From positions 1 to 19,746 of the forward strand of contig DIGA01000091.1 in the NCBI GenBank assembly GCA_002419365.1: a DNA stretch of 19,746 nucleotides. Reading direction: 5' to 3'. The notes beneath the pieces were generated by a model. The model was given only the letters and a program-made list of their open reading frames with translations. It did not search any database and was not told the DNA's origin. Below are positions 1 through 7,652 of this stretch, piece after piece. The position numbers were made by a program, and so were the translations under genes. The DNA comes from Mageeibacillus sp. UBA5734. GTDB lineage: Bacteria > Bacillota > Clostridia > Saccharofermentanales > UBA5734. Each line of letters begins with the position of its first letter. The first letter of the stretch is position 1.

Positions 1-1226
1 CTCTAGCCAAATACCGGGCCTATGTCGCCTTTGCCTCAGCGATCCTTTTCATCGTGCTGGGCATCCTGCCACTGGGCCAGGTATTTTCCGCGATCGACTG
101 GAATGTCCTGATGATGATTGCGGGTACAATGGGGATCGTCAATATCTTCATCGAATCGCGCATGCCCTCGCGCCTGGCGGACCTGATCATCCGCTCCGTT
201 CCCAACATCAAATGGACGATCATCGCCCTATCGGTTTTTGCCGCAGTCATCTCGGCCTTCGTCGATAATGTGGCAACCGTCCTGATGGTCGCTCCAGTCG
301 CCGTGACCATCGCCAAAAAGTTGAAAATCTCTCCGGTGCCCAGCGTTATCGCCATCGCGATCGCCTCCAATCTGGAGGGCGCAGCCACTCTGGTCGGCGA
401 TACAACCTCGATCCTGCTGGGCGGCTATGCCAACATGGATTTCCTCGATTTCTTCTGGATGGATGGCCGGCCAGGCTTATTCTGGATTGTCCAGGTCGGC
501 CTGGTTGCAGCAACTGCCACCCTTCTGGTCGTTTTCCGGAATTATCGCCAGACCTTCGAGTCGGGTGAACTGACGCAAGTCGAGGACTTCGTTCCAACCT
601 ATCTGCTGCTTGGCACGGTCGTGCTCTTGATCCTGGCGTCGTTCATCCCGGATAAGCCAGCCATCACCAACGGCCTGATCTGCATGATCCTGCTGCTGGT
701 TGGCCTCGTCTACGAAATTGTGCGCCACAAGAAGCTTGCCTACCTGCAGCGCGCCTTAATGGAAATGGACTTCTTCACCATTCTTCTGCTGGCTTCGCTT
801 TTCGTCGTCATTGCCGGGATCCAGGAAGCTGGTGTCATCGATGCGATTGCTGAACTGTTCGTCAAAATGGGTGGCAACTCCGTTTTCATCATGTATTCAT
901 TACTCCTTTGGGCATCTGTCCTGCTTTCTGCCTTTATTGACAACATCCCTTATGTGGCGACCATGCTGCCGGTTGTGACTGGCATTGCCGCGGCTATGAA
1001 TGTCGACCCGACGGTCCTCTATTTTGGTCTTCTGTCTGGTGCGACACTGGGTGGCAACTTGACTCCAATCGGAGCCTCGGCCAACATCATGGGTATCGGC
1101 ATCCTGCGCCGCCAGGGCCACGAGGTCAAAAATTCCGAATTCATGCGCATCAGCATCCCCTACACGGTTGCAGCCATCACAACAGCGTATCTGGTGCTTT
1201 GGCTGATCTGGGGCATCAGGGCCTGA
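1..1226 (+). CDS. ArsB/NhaD-type (SLC13-like) ion permease, 5'-truncated by window edge
   Basis: A multi-spanning membrane protein of the ArsB/NhaD permease superfamily, which moves anions or Na+/H+ across the cytoplasmic membrane; the substrate here is not known. The frame is open without a stop from base 3, so the GTG at 54 is not the true start and the N-terminal part lies outside the window. What is visible (about 407 residues) has repeated hydrophobic segments and two family-like motifs: SAFVDNVATVLMVAP in the first half and SAFIDNIPYVATMLPVV in the second. This is the duplicated 'FxDN' signature of the two inverted halves. A GGNLTPIGASANIMG loop near the C-terminus also fits the family. 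The next gene starts 48 bp downstream on the same strand and may be cotranscribed. It shares none of the uronate-type regulatory boxes, so it probably belongs to a separate unit. Arsenite export is not supported: no ars genes are adjacent. Confidence 0.85.
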   Translation, partial: LAKYRAYVAFASAILFIVLGILPLGQVFSAIDWNVLMMIAGTMGIVNIFIESRMPSRLADLIIRSVPNIKWTIIALSVFAAVISAFVDNVATVLMVAPVAVTIAKKLKISPVPSVIAIAIASNLEGAATLVGDTTSILLGGYANMDFLDFFWMDGRPGLFWIVQVGLVAATATLLVVFRNYRQTFESGELTQVEDFVPTYLLLGTVVLLILASFIPDKPAITNGLICMILLLVGLVYEIVRHKKLAYLQRALMEMDFFTILLLASLFVVIAGIQEAGVIDAIAELFVKMGGNSVFIMYSLLLWASVLLSAFIDNIPYVATMLPVVTGIAAAMNVDPTVLYFGLLSGATLGGNLTPIGASANIMGIGILRRQGHEVKNSEFMRISIPYTVAAITTAYLVLWLIWGIRA

Positions 1227-1274
1227 CAGACAAACAGGGGCGGTTGTTAGTTCGCCCGGAATGGAGGTCTTGCA

Positions 1275-1886
1275 ATGGATAAAAGAACCATCATCTGCAT
1301 CAGCCGGGAGTATGGCAGCGGCGGATCGGAAGTAGCGGCCAAGCTGGCCGAGATGCTTGGCATTCCCTGCTATGACAAAGAGCTTGTGCAGCAGGCTGCG
1401 GTTGATCTTGGTCTGTCCGACGAAATCATCAAAAGCATGGACGAGAAACCGGTCAGCTGGGCTTCCATGGGATTTCCCCATGGCATCCGCAACCCCTATC
1501 GCACAGAGTTCGAGACCTTGTTCTACAATCTGAATGATCGGGTGTTCACCATCCAAGCCCAGACGATCCGCAAGATCGCTGAACGCGGCTCCTGCGTCAT
1601 CGTCGGACGTGTGGCCGACGACATCCTCAAGGATGACCCCGATCTGGTCTCAGTCTTTGTTCACGCCCGCCATGATTTCAAAGTCCAGCGCACCACAGCC
1701 CTTGAGAACATTTCTGAAAAAGAAGCGGCCGACCGGATGCGCAAAATGGACCGCGAACGCGCCAAATACTACAACTACTACGCCCAGAAGCATTGGGGCC
1801 AGTGCACCACCTACGACCTGTCCATCTCATCCTCCACATTCGGCATCGCAGGCACCGTGCAAATCATCCGCGCAGCCATTCAGTAA
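1275..1886 (+). CDS. Cytidylate kinase-like family protein
   Basis: A 203-residue protein of the cytidylate-kinase-like (AAK6/Cytidylate_kin2) family. The N-terminus IICISREYGSGGSEVAAKLAE carries a P-loop-like nucleotide-binding segment (GSGGSEVA, about residues 15-22) of the variant form seen in this family, not the classic GxxGxGKS/T. GSCVIVGRVADDIL (about residues 105-120) and an Arg-rich lid (DRMRKMDRERAKYYNYY, about 155-172) also match. It is probably a cytosolic NMP-kinase-like enzyme, but true CMP kinase activity is not certain because housekeeping Cmk is a different subfamily. The start is well supported by GGAGG at 1263-1267, 7 bp before the ATG. A strong terminator follows at 1940-1980. 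It has no evident link to the uronate genes. Confidence 0.85.
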   Translation: MDKRTIICISREYGSGGSEVAAKLAEMLGIPCYDKELVQQAAVDLGLSDEIIKSMDEKPVSWASMGFPHGIRNPYRTEFETLFYNLNDRVFTIQAQTIRKIAERGSCVIVGRVADDILKDDPDLVSVFVHARHDFKVQRTTALENISEKEAADRMRKMDRERAKYYNYYAQKHWGQCTTYDLSISSSTFGIAGTVQIIRAAIQ

Positions 1887-1939
1887 GAGTTTGCCGAAAA
1901 TGGGACGGCGTCCCAAATCAGGCACCAAAACTGGAAGAG

Positions 1940-1980
1940 ACTGTCCTGAGCTGCTCATGAGCAGATCGGGGCAGTTTTTA
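1940..1980 (+). terminator. Rho-independent terminator after the kinase-like gene
   Basis: A long hairpin starts at ACTGTCCTGAGCTGCTC (1940-1956) and folds back on GAGCAGATCGGGGCAGT (1959-1975). It has G-U pairs and one mismatch, a perfectly palindromic tip (CTGCTCATGAGCAG, 1951-1964), and is followed by a T run (1975-1979). A smaller hairpin, TGGGAC-GGC-GTCCCA, precedes it at 1901-1915, just after the stop codon. Together they close the transcript of the permease/kinase-like genes and isolate the symporter promoter downstream. Confidence 0.85.
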
Positions 1981-2009
1981 CATTGGACTGGCATTTTTTG
2001 AAGCAGAAC

Positions 2010-2121
2010 TGGTAGAAATTGCTCGCTTGGTTGATAATGAAATTGCATGGGGTTTTCGAGCAATTTTTGCAAGTCTCTTGTTAATTTCAACATTTTTTTG
2101 CCAGAACGCTCATGGCACTAT
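2010..2121 (+). promoter_or_regulatory. Symporter promoter region with uronate-type operator boxes
   Basis: Contains GAGCAATTTTTGCAAG at 2058-2073, the best + strand copy of the box found upstream of the uronate operons; it differs at only 2 of 16 bases from the box at 10444-10459. A second, inverted copy (minus strand AGCAATTTCTACCA) lies at 2010-2023. The two share a perfect 10-bp inverted repeat, AAATTGCTCG (2016-2025) and CGAGCAATTT (2057-2066). Weak AATT-containing echoes occur 21 bp on each side of the main box (about 2038 and 2080). A poor -10-like CACTAT at 2116-2121 sits 57 bp after the first A of the box, the same distance as at uxuB, uxaC and the solute-binding protein. I picked this hexamer partly because of that distance. 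An alternative is TTGCCA (2098-2103), 16 bp, TATGGT (2120-2125). Confidence 0.6.
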
Positions 2122-2151
2122 GGTGATAACAAACGAAGGAGGTTTTCCCCA

Positions 2152-3621
2152 ATGAGTTCTGCCACTGCAAAGACTGCAACCAAGACTGTTGCGATCGAGT
2201 ACAACCGGGCCAAGATCTGGCAAATCGCCCTGTTCGTCATGAACAACACTGCCACCAACACAGCCATGCTGCTCCTTGGCTACTATGCTTTCTACACCCA
2301 GAACGTCCTCGGCCTCGCCGCTGTTGTGGTCGGCCTGATCGCCACCCTGATGCGTGTCTGGGACGGCATCACTGACCCGATCATCGGTTACCTGCTCGAC
2401 AAGACCAACGGCCGCTTCGGCAAATTCCGCCCCTTCATGTTCATCGGCAACATCATCATCATTGCCACCATGGTTGCCATCTTCCACATCCCCGGTGAAT
2501 GGGCCACCCTCACCAAGTACATCGCCACCACCGTCCTCTACGTTGTCCACATCATTGGCTACACCTTCCAGACCGCCTGCACCAAAGGCGCCCAGGCTGC
2601 CCTGACCAATGACCCGAAGCAGCGCCCGATCTTCACCTGGTTTGACGCCATCTTCAACCTGACCCTGTTCAATGGCGCAACCTTCCTGATCACCAAGGTC
2701 ATGGCTCCCACCTATGCACAGAACATGATCGATCCCCAGCTCTTCAAGGACATCTCCTACATCTTCGCTGCCCTCTCCTTCGGCCTGACCATCATGGCCA
2801 TCATCGGCATCTGGCAGAAAGACCGCACCGAATTCTTCGGTCTCGGCGAAAACACTGTCAAAGTCAAATTCAGCGACTATCTCGAAGTCATCAAGAACAA
2901 CCGTCCCCTCCAGATGCTGATTGTTGCTGCCTCCACTGACAAACTGGCCAACGTTGCTGTCCGCGGCGGCCTGATCTACTTCTTCTCCAACCTGATTCTC
3001 GATGCTTCCGTCTATGGTACCTACTCCCTGTATGCCATGGTCCCCAGCTTCCTGATCACCACCGTGGGTGTCGCCTGGTCCCGCAAAGTCGGTATCAAGA
3101 AGGCCTTCGTCCTCACCACCTGGCTCTCGACCCTCATGCTGGTAGGCCTGATCGTCTTCACTCCTGCCGTCATTGGCCAGGGTGTCACCGGCGCCGTCAT
3201 CGCCCTCCTTTCCCTCTTCGCTGTCCAGCAGGGCATGGGCGCGATCGCCGGCAACATCGTCATCCCGATGATCGCCGATTGCTCCGACTACGAAACCTAC
3301 CGCACCGGCCGCTTCATCCCCGGCATGATGGGCACCCTCTTCTCCTTCGTTGACAAGCTCATCTCCTCGGCTTCGACCTTCATCATCGGTGCCGCGATCG
3401 CCTGGGCTGGCTTCGGCAACGTCAAGATCGAGCCGAACAAAGCCACCAACTCCAAATTCGAAATGGCCATTCTCTTCGTCATCTTCGGTCTGCCGCTCCT
3501 TGGCCACATCGCTTCCATCATCTCGATGAAGTTCTACGAACTGACAGCTGAACGCATGCACGAGATCCAGCACGAGATCCATCTGCGCAAAGTTGGTGAA
3601 GCTGGCAAAGTCGAAGCCTGA
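2152..3621 (+). CDS. GPH/MelB-family sugar (probably uronate or glycuronide):cation symporter
   Basis: A 489-residue integral membrane protein of the glycoside-pentoside-hexuronide:cation symporter family (MFS_2), normal length, with about twelve hydrophobic segments. The diagnostic loop is RVWDGITDPIIGYLLDKTNG, followed by RFGKFRPF (about residues 65-92), equivalent to the MelB/GusB cation- and sugar-binding region. The in-frame upstream ATG at 2047 is rejected: AAGGAGG at 2136-2142 stands 9 bp before the ATG at 2152, and the family N-terminus begins around KIWQIALFVMNN. Codon use is strongly biased to C-ending codons (ATC, ACC, CTC, GGC), suggesting high expression. The upstream region carries the same operator box as the uronate operons, so a hexuronate or glucuronide substrate is inferred; substrate cannot be read directly. 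A perfect hairpin ends the unit at 3666-3703. Confidence 0.88.
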   Translation: MSSATAKTATKTVAIEYNRAKIWQIALFVMNNTATNTAMLLLGYYAFYTQNVLGLAAVVVGLIATLMRVWDGITDPIIGYLLDKTNGRFGKFRPFMFIGNIIIIATMVAIFHIPGEWATLTKYIATTVLYVVHIIGYTFQTACTKGAQAALTNDPKQRPIFTWFDAIFNLTLFNGATFLITKVMAPTYAQNMIDPQLFKDISYIFAALSFGLTIMAIIGIWQKDRTEFFGLGENTVKVKFSDYLEVIKNNRPLQMLIVAASTDKLANVAVRGGLIYFFSNLILDASVYGTYSLYAMVPSFLITTVGVAWSRKVGIKKAFVLTTWLSTLMLVGLIVFTPAVIGQGVTGAVIALLSLFAVQQGMGAIAGNIVIPMIADCSDYETYRTGRFIPGMMGTLFSFVDKLISSASTFIIGAAIAWAGFGNVKIEPNKATNSKFEMAILFVIFGLPLLGHIASIISMKFYELTAERMHEIQHEIHLRKVGEAGKVEA

Positions 3622-3665
3622 AACCAGACCATGACCGAATCTGTTACCAACACGCCCCTCTAATC

Positions 3666-3710
3666 GACACTGGCCTGGCTTCTCCATAAGCCAGGCCAGT
3701 GTCATTTCTT
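3666..3710 (+). terminator. Hairpin terminator between symporter and HAD gene
   Basis: A perfect 16-bp stem, GACACTGGCCTGGCTT (3666-3681) with AAGCCAGGCCAGTGTC (3688-3703), and a 6-base loop, followed by ATTTCTT, a short impure T tract. The stem is very stable. The weak tail suggests it may be leaky, allowing some read-through into the HAD gene 43 bp downstream, for which I see no convincing promoter. Confidence 0.8.
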
Positions 3711-3752
3711 ATATGCTGGAACTACATCCATGCGAAAAGGAGATCCCCTGCA

Positions 3753-4643
3753 ATGAACCTGTCCGGAAAGCCTCTGAGTCAACTTGAAAAGCAACACGAC
3801 CATCTTGTCTGCATCGACAGTGATGGCACCGTTTTCGATGTCATGGAGATCAAGCACAAGGAATGCTTCTGCCCAGCCTTTATCAACAACTTTGGCCTGC
3901 AGGCTGTCGCCAAATATGCCCGCGAGTGCTGGGATTTTGTCAACCTGTATTCCGTTGACCGCGGCTGCAACCGTTTCATCGGGCCCTTGAAAGCCATTGC
4001 GCTGCTGGCAGAGCGTCCTGAAGTCGAAAAACGCGGTTTTGCCATTCCTGACCTGGCCAGCCTGCAGCAATGGGTCAGCACAGAAACCAGACTGGGTAAT
4101 CCGGCGCTCAAAGATGCTATCGCGAAAACCCAGGATCCTCTGCTCAAAAAAGCGCTGGCTTATTCCCTCGATGTCAATGAGTCTGTTGACAAAATCGTCC
4201 ATGGCATTCCGCCCTTCCCAGGGGTTCGGGAATCCCTGGCCAAAAGTGCAGCCCAGGCGGATGTCGTGGTCATCTCGGCGGCTGCCCAGGAAACCATCAC
4301 ACGGGAATGGACTGAGCACGGCCTGTTTGATTATCTCAATGCGCTGGCTGGCCAGGAGGTCGGCAACAAGACCGCCCAGATCCGCCAGGCAATCGAAGGA
4401 CGCTATGACAAGGACAAAGTCCTCATGATCGGGGACGCCCTGGGAGACCTTGAGTCAGCCAAAGACAATGGCGTCCTGTTTTTCCCGATCCTGCCCGGCA
4501 AGGAAGACGAATCCTGGCAGCTTTTTCATGACGAGGCTTTCGCCAAATTCCTCAATGGATCCTATGCGGGCGCTTACGAAACCAGCCTGATCGAGACGTT
4601 CAGGGAATATCTGCCCACAACGCCGCCCTGGAAACAGGATTGA
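3753..4643 (+). CDS. HAD-superfamily hydrolase (probable phosphatase)
   Basis: A 296-residue cytosolic HAD hydrolase, probably acting on a phosphorylated small molecule. Motif I is CIDSDGTVFD (nucleophile Asp22, acid/base Asp24). Motif II is the Ser in VVVISAAAQ, the Lys of GNKTAQ is a likely motif III, and motif IV is MIGDALGD. The region between motifs I and II is large and mostly helical, as in proteins with a C1 cap. The upstream in-frame ATG at 3699 lies inside the terminator stem and is rejected; AAAGGAG at 3736-3742 lies 10 bp before the ATG at 3753. It lies directly downstream of the symporter on the same strand, hinting at a role in handling a sugar-phosphate or toxic by-product of the same pathway, but substrate is unknown. 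Confidence 0.82.
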   Translation: MNLSGKPLSQLEKQHDHLVCIDSDGTVFDVMEIKHKECFCPAFINNFGLQAVAKYARECWDFVNLYSVDRGCNRFIGPLKAIALLAERPEVEKRGFAIPDLASLQQWVSTETRLGNPALKDAIAKTQDPLLKKALAYSLDVNESVDKIVHGIPPFPGVRESLAKSAAQADVVVISAAAQETITREWTEHGLFDYLNALAGQEVGNKTAQIRQAIEGRYDKDKVLMIGDALGDLESAKDNGVLFFPILPGKEDESWQLFHDEAFAKFLNGSYAGAYETSLIETFREYLPTTPPWKQD

Positions 4644-4663
4644 ATTTGAACTGAAACGATCAC

Positions 4664-4702
4664 AAAACAGGTCAGGATACGCAATGTCCTGACCTGTTTT
4701 TT
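4664..4702 (+). terminator. Rho-independent terminator of the HAD gene
   Basis: Perfect 14-bp stem AAAACAGGTCAGGA (4664-4677) with TCCTGACCTGTTTT (4687-4700), a 9-base loop and a run of six T (4697-4702). The symmetric A and T runs mean it could also act on the other strand. Confidence 0.92.
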
Positions 4703-4720
4703 ACATGGTTCTACCCCATG

Positions 4721-4753
4721 AAAAAGCCCGGGGGATGCAAACCCGGGCTTCTT
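4721..4753 (-). terminator. Rho-independent terminator of the uxuB-uxuA-eda-kdgK operon
   Basis: Stem AAGCCCGGG (4724-4732) with CCCGGGCTT (4742-4750). Read on the minus strand it ends in five T (4725-4721), about 55 bp after the kdgK stop. It faces the + strand terminator at 4664-4702, giving a clean convergent boundary. Confidence 0.88.
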
Positions 4754-4803
4754 AACAGGGGAGGTATGGAGGATGGTATTTGATGGTTACAGGATAGGGG
4801 TAA

Positions 4804-5829
4804 TCAGCGCTGGACGCGGCCCGAGGCATCGCCCTGGGCGAGTTTGGTCACTTCATCGACGCTGACCAGATTGAAGTCGCCTTCGATCGAGTGCTTGAGG
4901 CAGGAGGCCGCAACGGCGAATTCGATGCTGTCCTGGGAACTGTAGTTGTTCAGCAATGCATAGATCAGGCCACCGCCAAAGCTGTCGCCACCGCCGACGC
5001 GATCAACAATATGGACCAGATAGTTCTTGGAGAAACAATAATCCTGGCCGTCATAGAGCAAGGCTGCCCAGTTGTTGTCATTGGCTGAGATCGAACCGCG
5101 CAGCGTGATGGCGACCTTTTTGAAACCAAAGGTCTCGGCCAGCTGGCGGGCGACATCGCGATAACCATCATGGCTGAGGTGTCCACCCGTGATATCGGTG
5201 GCTGCAGCCCGGATGCCAAAGACATCGGCGGAGTCTTCTTCGTTGGCGATGCAGACGTCGATGTAGGGGGCAAGGCCGGTCATGACTGCGCGGGCCTGGT
5301 CTTTGCTCCACAGATTCTTGCGGTAATTGAGGTCGCAGGAGACGGTGACACCGAGACGGCGGGCAGCTTGGACTGCAGCCAAGGTCAGGGCAGCCGCTTT
5401 CTCGCCCAGGGCCGGGGTGATGCCGGTGAAATGGAACCAGTCCGCTCCAGCCAGGATGGCATCCCAGTCGAATTCAGACACGTCGGCTTCTGCGATGGCA
5501 GAATGGGCGCGGTCGTAGATGACTTTGGAAGGACGCTGGGAAGCGCCCTTTTCCAGGAAATAGATCCCAACCCGGTTGCCGCCACGGACGATGTGCTGGG
5601 TTCCGACACCGAAGCGGCGCAGGGAATTGACGGCGGCCTGGCCGATTTCATGTTTGGGCAACTTGCTGACAAAATCCGCTTCCAGGCCATAATTGGCCAG
5701 AGAGACAGCTACATTGGCTTCACCGCCGCCAAAGGTCGCACCAAAAGTGCTAGCCTGGGCAAACCGCTCGTACCCGGGGGGAGCCAATCGGAGCATCAGT
5801 TCACCAAAAGTCACAACGCGCTTGCTCAT
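4804..5829 (-). CDS. kdgK: 2-keto-3-deoxygluconate kinase (PfkB family)
   Basis: A 341-residue PfkB/ribokinase-family kinase that phosphorylates 2-keto-3-deoxygluconate (KDG) to KDPG with ATP. The N-terminus VTFGELMLRL and the GGGEANVAVSLANYG segment (about residues 34-48) are typical of KDG kinases. The C-terminal PfkB signature is DRVGGGDSFGGGLIYAL, with the catalytic Asp near residue 282; GGGD in place of GAGD is usual for this branch. The ATG overlaps the eda stop by 4 bp (ATGA), so translation is probably coupled, with AGAGGTGA just upstream inside the end of eda. It is the last gene of the uxuB-uxuA-eda-kdgK operon and is followed by a terminator. Fructokinase is the main alternative, but the operon context makes KDG the likely substrate. 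Confidence 0.93.
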   Translation of the reverse strand: MSKRVVTFGELMLRLAPPGYERFAQASTFGATFGGGEANVAVSLANYGLEADFVSKLPKHEIGQAAVNSLRRFGVGTQHIVRGGNRVGIYFLEKGASQRPSKVIYDRAHSAIAEADVSEFDWDAILAGADWFHFTGITPALGEKAAALTLAAVQAARRLGVTVSCDLNYRKNLWSKDQARAVMTGLAPYIDVCIANEEDSADVFGIRAAATDITGGHLSHDGYRDVARQLAETFGFKKVAITLRGSISANDNNWAALLYDGQDYCFSKNYLVHIVDRVGGGDSFGGGLIYALLNNYSSQDSIEFAVAASCLKHSIEGDFNLVSVDEVTKLAQGDASGRVQR

Positions 5830-6476
5830 TTGTTTTCACCTCTGGCCTGCTGGATAACCGCCACAGACTGGCGGCACAGATCGCTGATCTTGTCCCACTG
5901 CTGGTTGTTGATCAATTCGTCGGTGACCATGTACGAACCACCACAGGCGACAATGCAGGACTGGCTGACATAGCTGGCCAGATTCTGCAGATTGATTCCG
6001 CCTGTCGGCATGAACTTGACCATGTTGAAAGGTGCGCTCATGGCCTTGATCCGGGCCAATCCGCCAGCCTGTTCGGCCGGGAAGAATTTGACCGTTGAGA
6101 GACCGAGGCCGATGGCTTCTTCGATTTCCGTCGGGGTGATGCAGCCGGGGAAAATGGGCAGGCCCAGTTTCTGGCAGGCGGCAACGGTTTTGGGGTTCAG
6201 GCCGGGAGAGACGATGAACTGGGCACCGGCGGCATGGGCTTTTTCGACCTGTTCGACCGTAAGAACGGTGCCAGCACCGACCAGCATGTCCGGGAATTGC
6301 TCGCGCATGATCCGGATCGCCCGGTCCGCGCCTTCGGCCCGGAAGGTGATTTCAGCAGCGGGTACACCGCCGGCCACCAGGGCTTTCGCCAGAGGAGCTG
6401 CGTCTGTATCAGGGCGATCCAGTTTGATCACGGGCAGGATGCCGAGAGCGGCGACTCTTTGAGTAATTGGATCCAT
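5826..6476 (-). CDS. eda: KDPG/KHG aldolase (class I)
   Basis: A 216-residue 2-keto-3-deoxy-6-phosphogluconate aldolase that cleaves KDPG to pyruvate and glyceraldehyde-3-phosphate, the last step of uronate breakdown. The active site is visible: AEITFR gives Glu42 and Arg46, SPGLNP gives the phosphate/pyruvate-binding loop, and STVKFFPAE gives the Schiff-base Lys130; MPTGGI follows. Length is normal for the family. The start is set by AAGGAG 7 bp before the ATG. It lies 31 bp after uxuA and overlaps kdgK by 4 bp, so all are in one operon. Some family members also cleave 4-hydroxy-2-oxoglutarate. Confidence 0.95.
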   Translation of the reverse strand: MDPITQRVAALGILPVIKLDRPDTDAAPLAKALVAGGVPAAEITFRAEGADRAIRIMREQFPDMLVGAGTVLTVEQVEKAHAAGAQFIVSPGLNPKTVAACQKLGLPIFPGCITPTEIEEAIGLGLSTVKFFPAEQAGGLARIKAMSAPFNMVKFMPTGGINLQNLASYVSQSCIVACGGSYMVTDELINNQQWDKISDLCRQSVAVIQQARGENK

Positions 6477-6507
6477 TTTCTATCTCCTTGTGATCTCTCT
6501 TTTGAAA

Positions 6508-7548
6508 TCAGGCTTTGGACAGGGTTTCCCAGATGCCTGTCAGGTAGGATGCGCCAAGGGCACGGTCGTACAGGCCATAGCCGGGTTTGCCGGTTTCGCC
6601 CCAGATCATGCGGCCATGGTCCGGACGGACATAGCCATCGAAACCGTTCCGGTGCAGCGCCTTCACGATTGCCACCATGTCGAGTGAACCATACGAGGAC
6701 AGATGGGCGGATTCTTCAAAGCTGCCGTCTTCCAGGAGCTTGACATTGCGGATGTGCATGAAATGGATGCGGCCCATGGCAGCATATTTGTCGACCAGAT
6801 GCGGGATGTCGTTGAAGCTGCCGCTGCCCAGGGAACCGGTGCACAGGGTCAGGCCATTGTAAGGGCTGTCCACGATCTTGAGGAAGCGGTCGAGGCTCTT
6901 TTCGCAGTTGATGATGCGGGGCAGGCCGAAAATTGAGAATGGCGGATCGTCCGGATGGATGGCCATTTTGACACCGGCTTCTTCGGCAACTGGGATGATC
7001 GCCTTGAGGAAGTAAGCCAGATTGTCCCAGAGCTTCTCCTCGTCCACTTCTTTGTAGTGGTCGAACAAGCGCTGGAGGTCTTCCTTTTTGTAGGAGCTGT
7101 CCCAGCCCGGCAGAGAAAGCTCGCCGGTGAGCGGGTCCATTTTCTTGACGTCCTCGACATAGTAGACCAGGGCGGTGGAACCATCGGGCAGTTCTTTTTC
7201 GAGCTGGGTGCGGGTCCAGTCAAAAACAGGCATGAAATTGTAGCAGATGACCTTGACACCGGCCTGGCCCAGGCGGCGGATGTTTTCGCAGTAATTGGCA
7301 ATGTACTGGTCACGAGCAGGCAGGCCCAACTTGATGTCCTCGTGGACCGGGACACTTTCAATCACGTCGAAATGCAGGCCGTTGGCTTCGACATCTTGCT
7401 TCAGGGCATTGATGCTTTCATGGCTCCAGACCTCACCAACCGGCACATCATAGACAGCGGTGACAATCGAGTGCATCGACGGGATCTGGCGGATGTAGGC
7501 AAGGGAGACCGGGTCCTGTGGACCATACCAGCGAAATGACAGTTTCAA
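6508..7548 (-). CDS. uxuA: Mannonate dehydratase, TTG start
   Basis: A TIM-barrel enzyme that dehydrates D-mannonate to 2-keto-3-deoxygluconate. With the TTG at 7548 the protein is 346 residues and begins KLSFRWYGPQDPVSL after the initiator, which is exactly where UxuA proteins usually start. GTGAGG lies 9 bp upstream. A longer reading from another TTG at 7647 would add 33 residues unlike UxuA, encoded across an intergenic hairpin, and is rejected. His198 in the MAIHPDDPP motif, Cys236, His265 and Asp310 (RPDHGRM) fit the metal site known for the family. The gene follows uxuB after about 104 bp without a terminator and precedes eda by 31 bp. Confidence 0.95.
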   Translation of the reverse strand: MKLSFRWYGPQDPVSLAYIRQIPSMHSIVTAVYDVPVGEVWSHESINALKQDVEANGLHFDVIESVPVHEDIKLGLPARDQYIANYCENIRRLGQAGVKVICYNFMPVFDWTRTQLEKELPDGSTALVYYVEDVKKMDPLTGELSLPGWDSSYKKEDLQRLFDHYKEVDEEKLWDNLAYFLKAIIPVAEEAGVKMAIHPDDPPFSIFGLPRIINCEKSLDRFLKIVDSPYNGLTLCTGSLGSGSFNDIPHLVDKYAAMGRIHFMHIRNVKLLEDGSFEESAHLSSYGSLDMVAIVKALHRNGFDGYVRPDHGRMIWGETGKPGYGLYDRALGASYLTGIWETLSKA

Positions 7549-7585
7549 GGGAATGTACCTCACTTTTATTTGATTTTTGATCCGG

Positions 7586-7632
7586 GAAGGGGGCTCCTGC
7601 AAGCGATTATCGGCCTGCAGGGGGCCCTCTTC
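7586..7632 (-). other. Imperfect hairpin between uxuB and uxuA
   Basis: The arms GAAGGGGGCTCCTGCA (7586-7601) and TGCAGGGGGCCCTCTTC (7616-7632) pair with one bulge and two mismatches. On the transcribed strand it is followed by A-rich sequence, not a T run, so it is not a terminator. It could protect the uxuB message end or adjust uxuA output. Confidence 0.55.
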
Positions 7633-7652
7633 ACGGTCGATCGACAATTTGA

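Noticed and set aside
1827..2093. 88-residue minus-strand frame between the kinase-like gene and the symporter
   Set aside because: It is read largely through the terminator palindrome and the operator region, which explains its open frame; no ribosome site or family resemblance.
2047..2151. Upstream ATG start for the symporter
   Set aside because: It would translate the operator and promoter region; the strong AAGGAGG precedes the ATG at 2152.
2110..3705. 531-residue open frame on the minus strand across the symporter gene
   Set aside because: It mirrors the symporter codon by codon, has a highly acidic Gly/Asp/Glu-rich composition with no recognisable domain, and has no ribosome site. It results from the C-rich third positions of the real gene.
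7549..7647. N-terminal extension of uxuA from a TTG at 7647
   Set aside because: The extra 33 residues are encoded by the intergenic hairpin and do not resemble UxuA; the ribosome site and family N-terminus support 7548.
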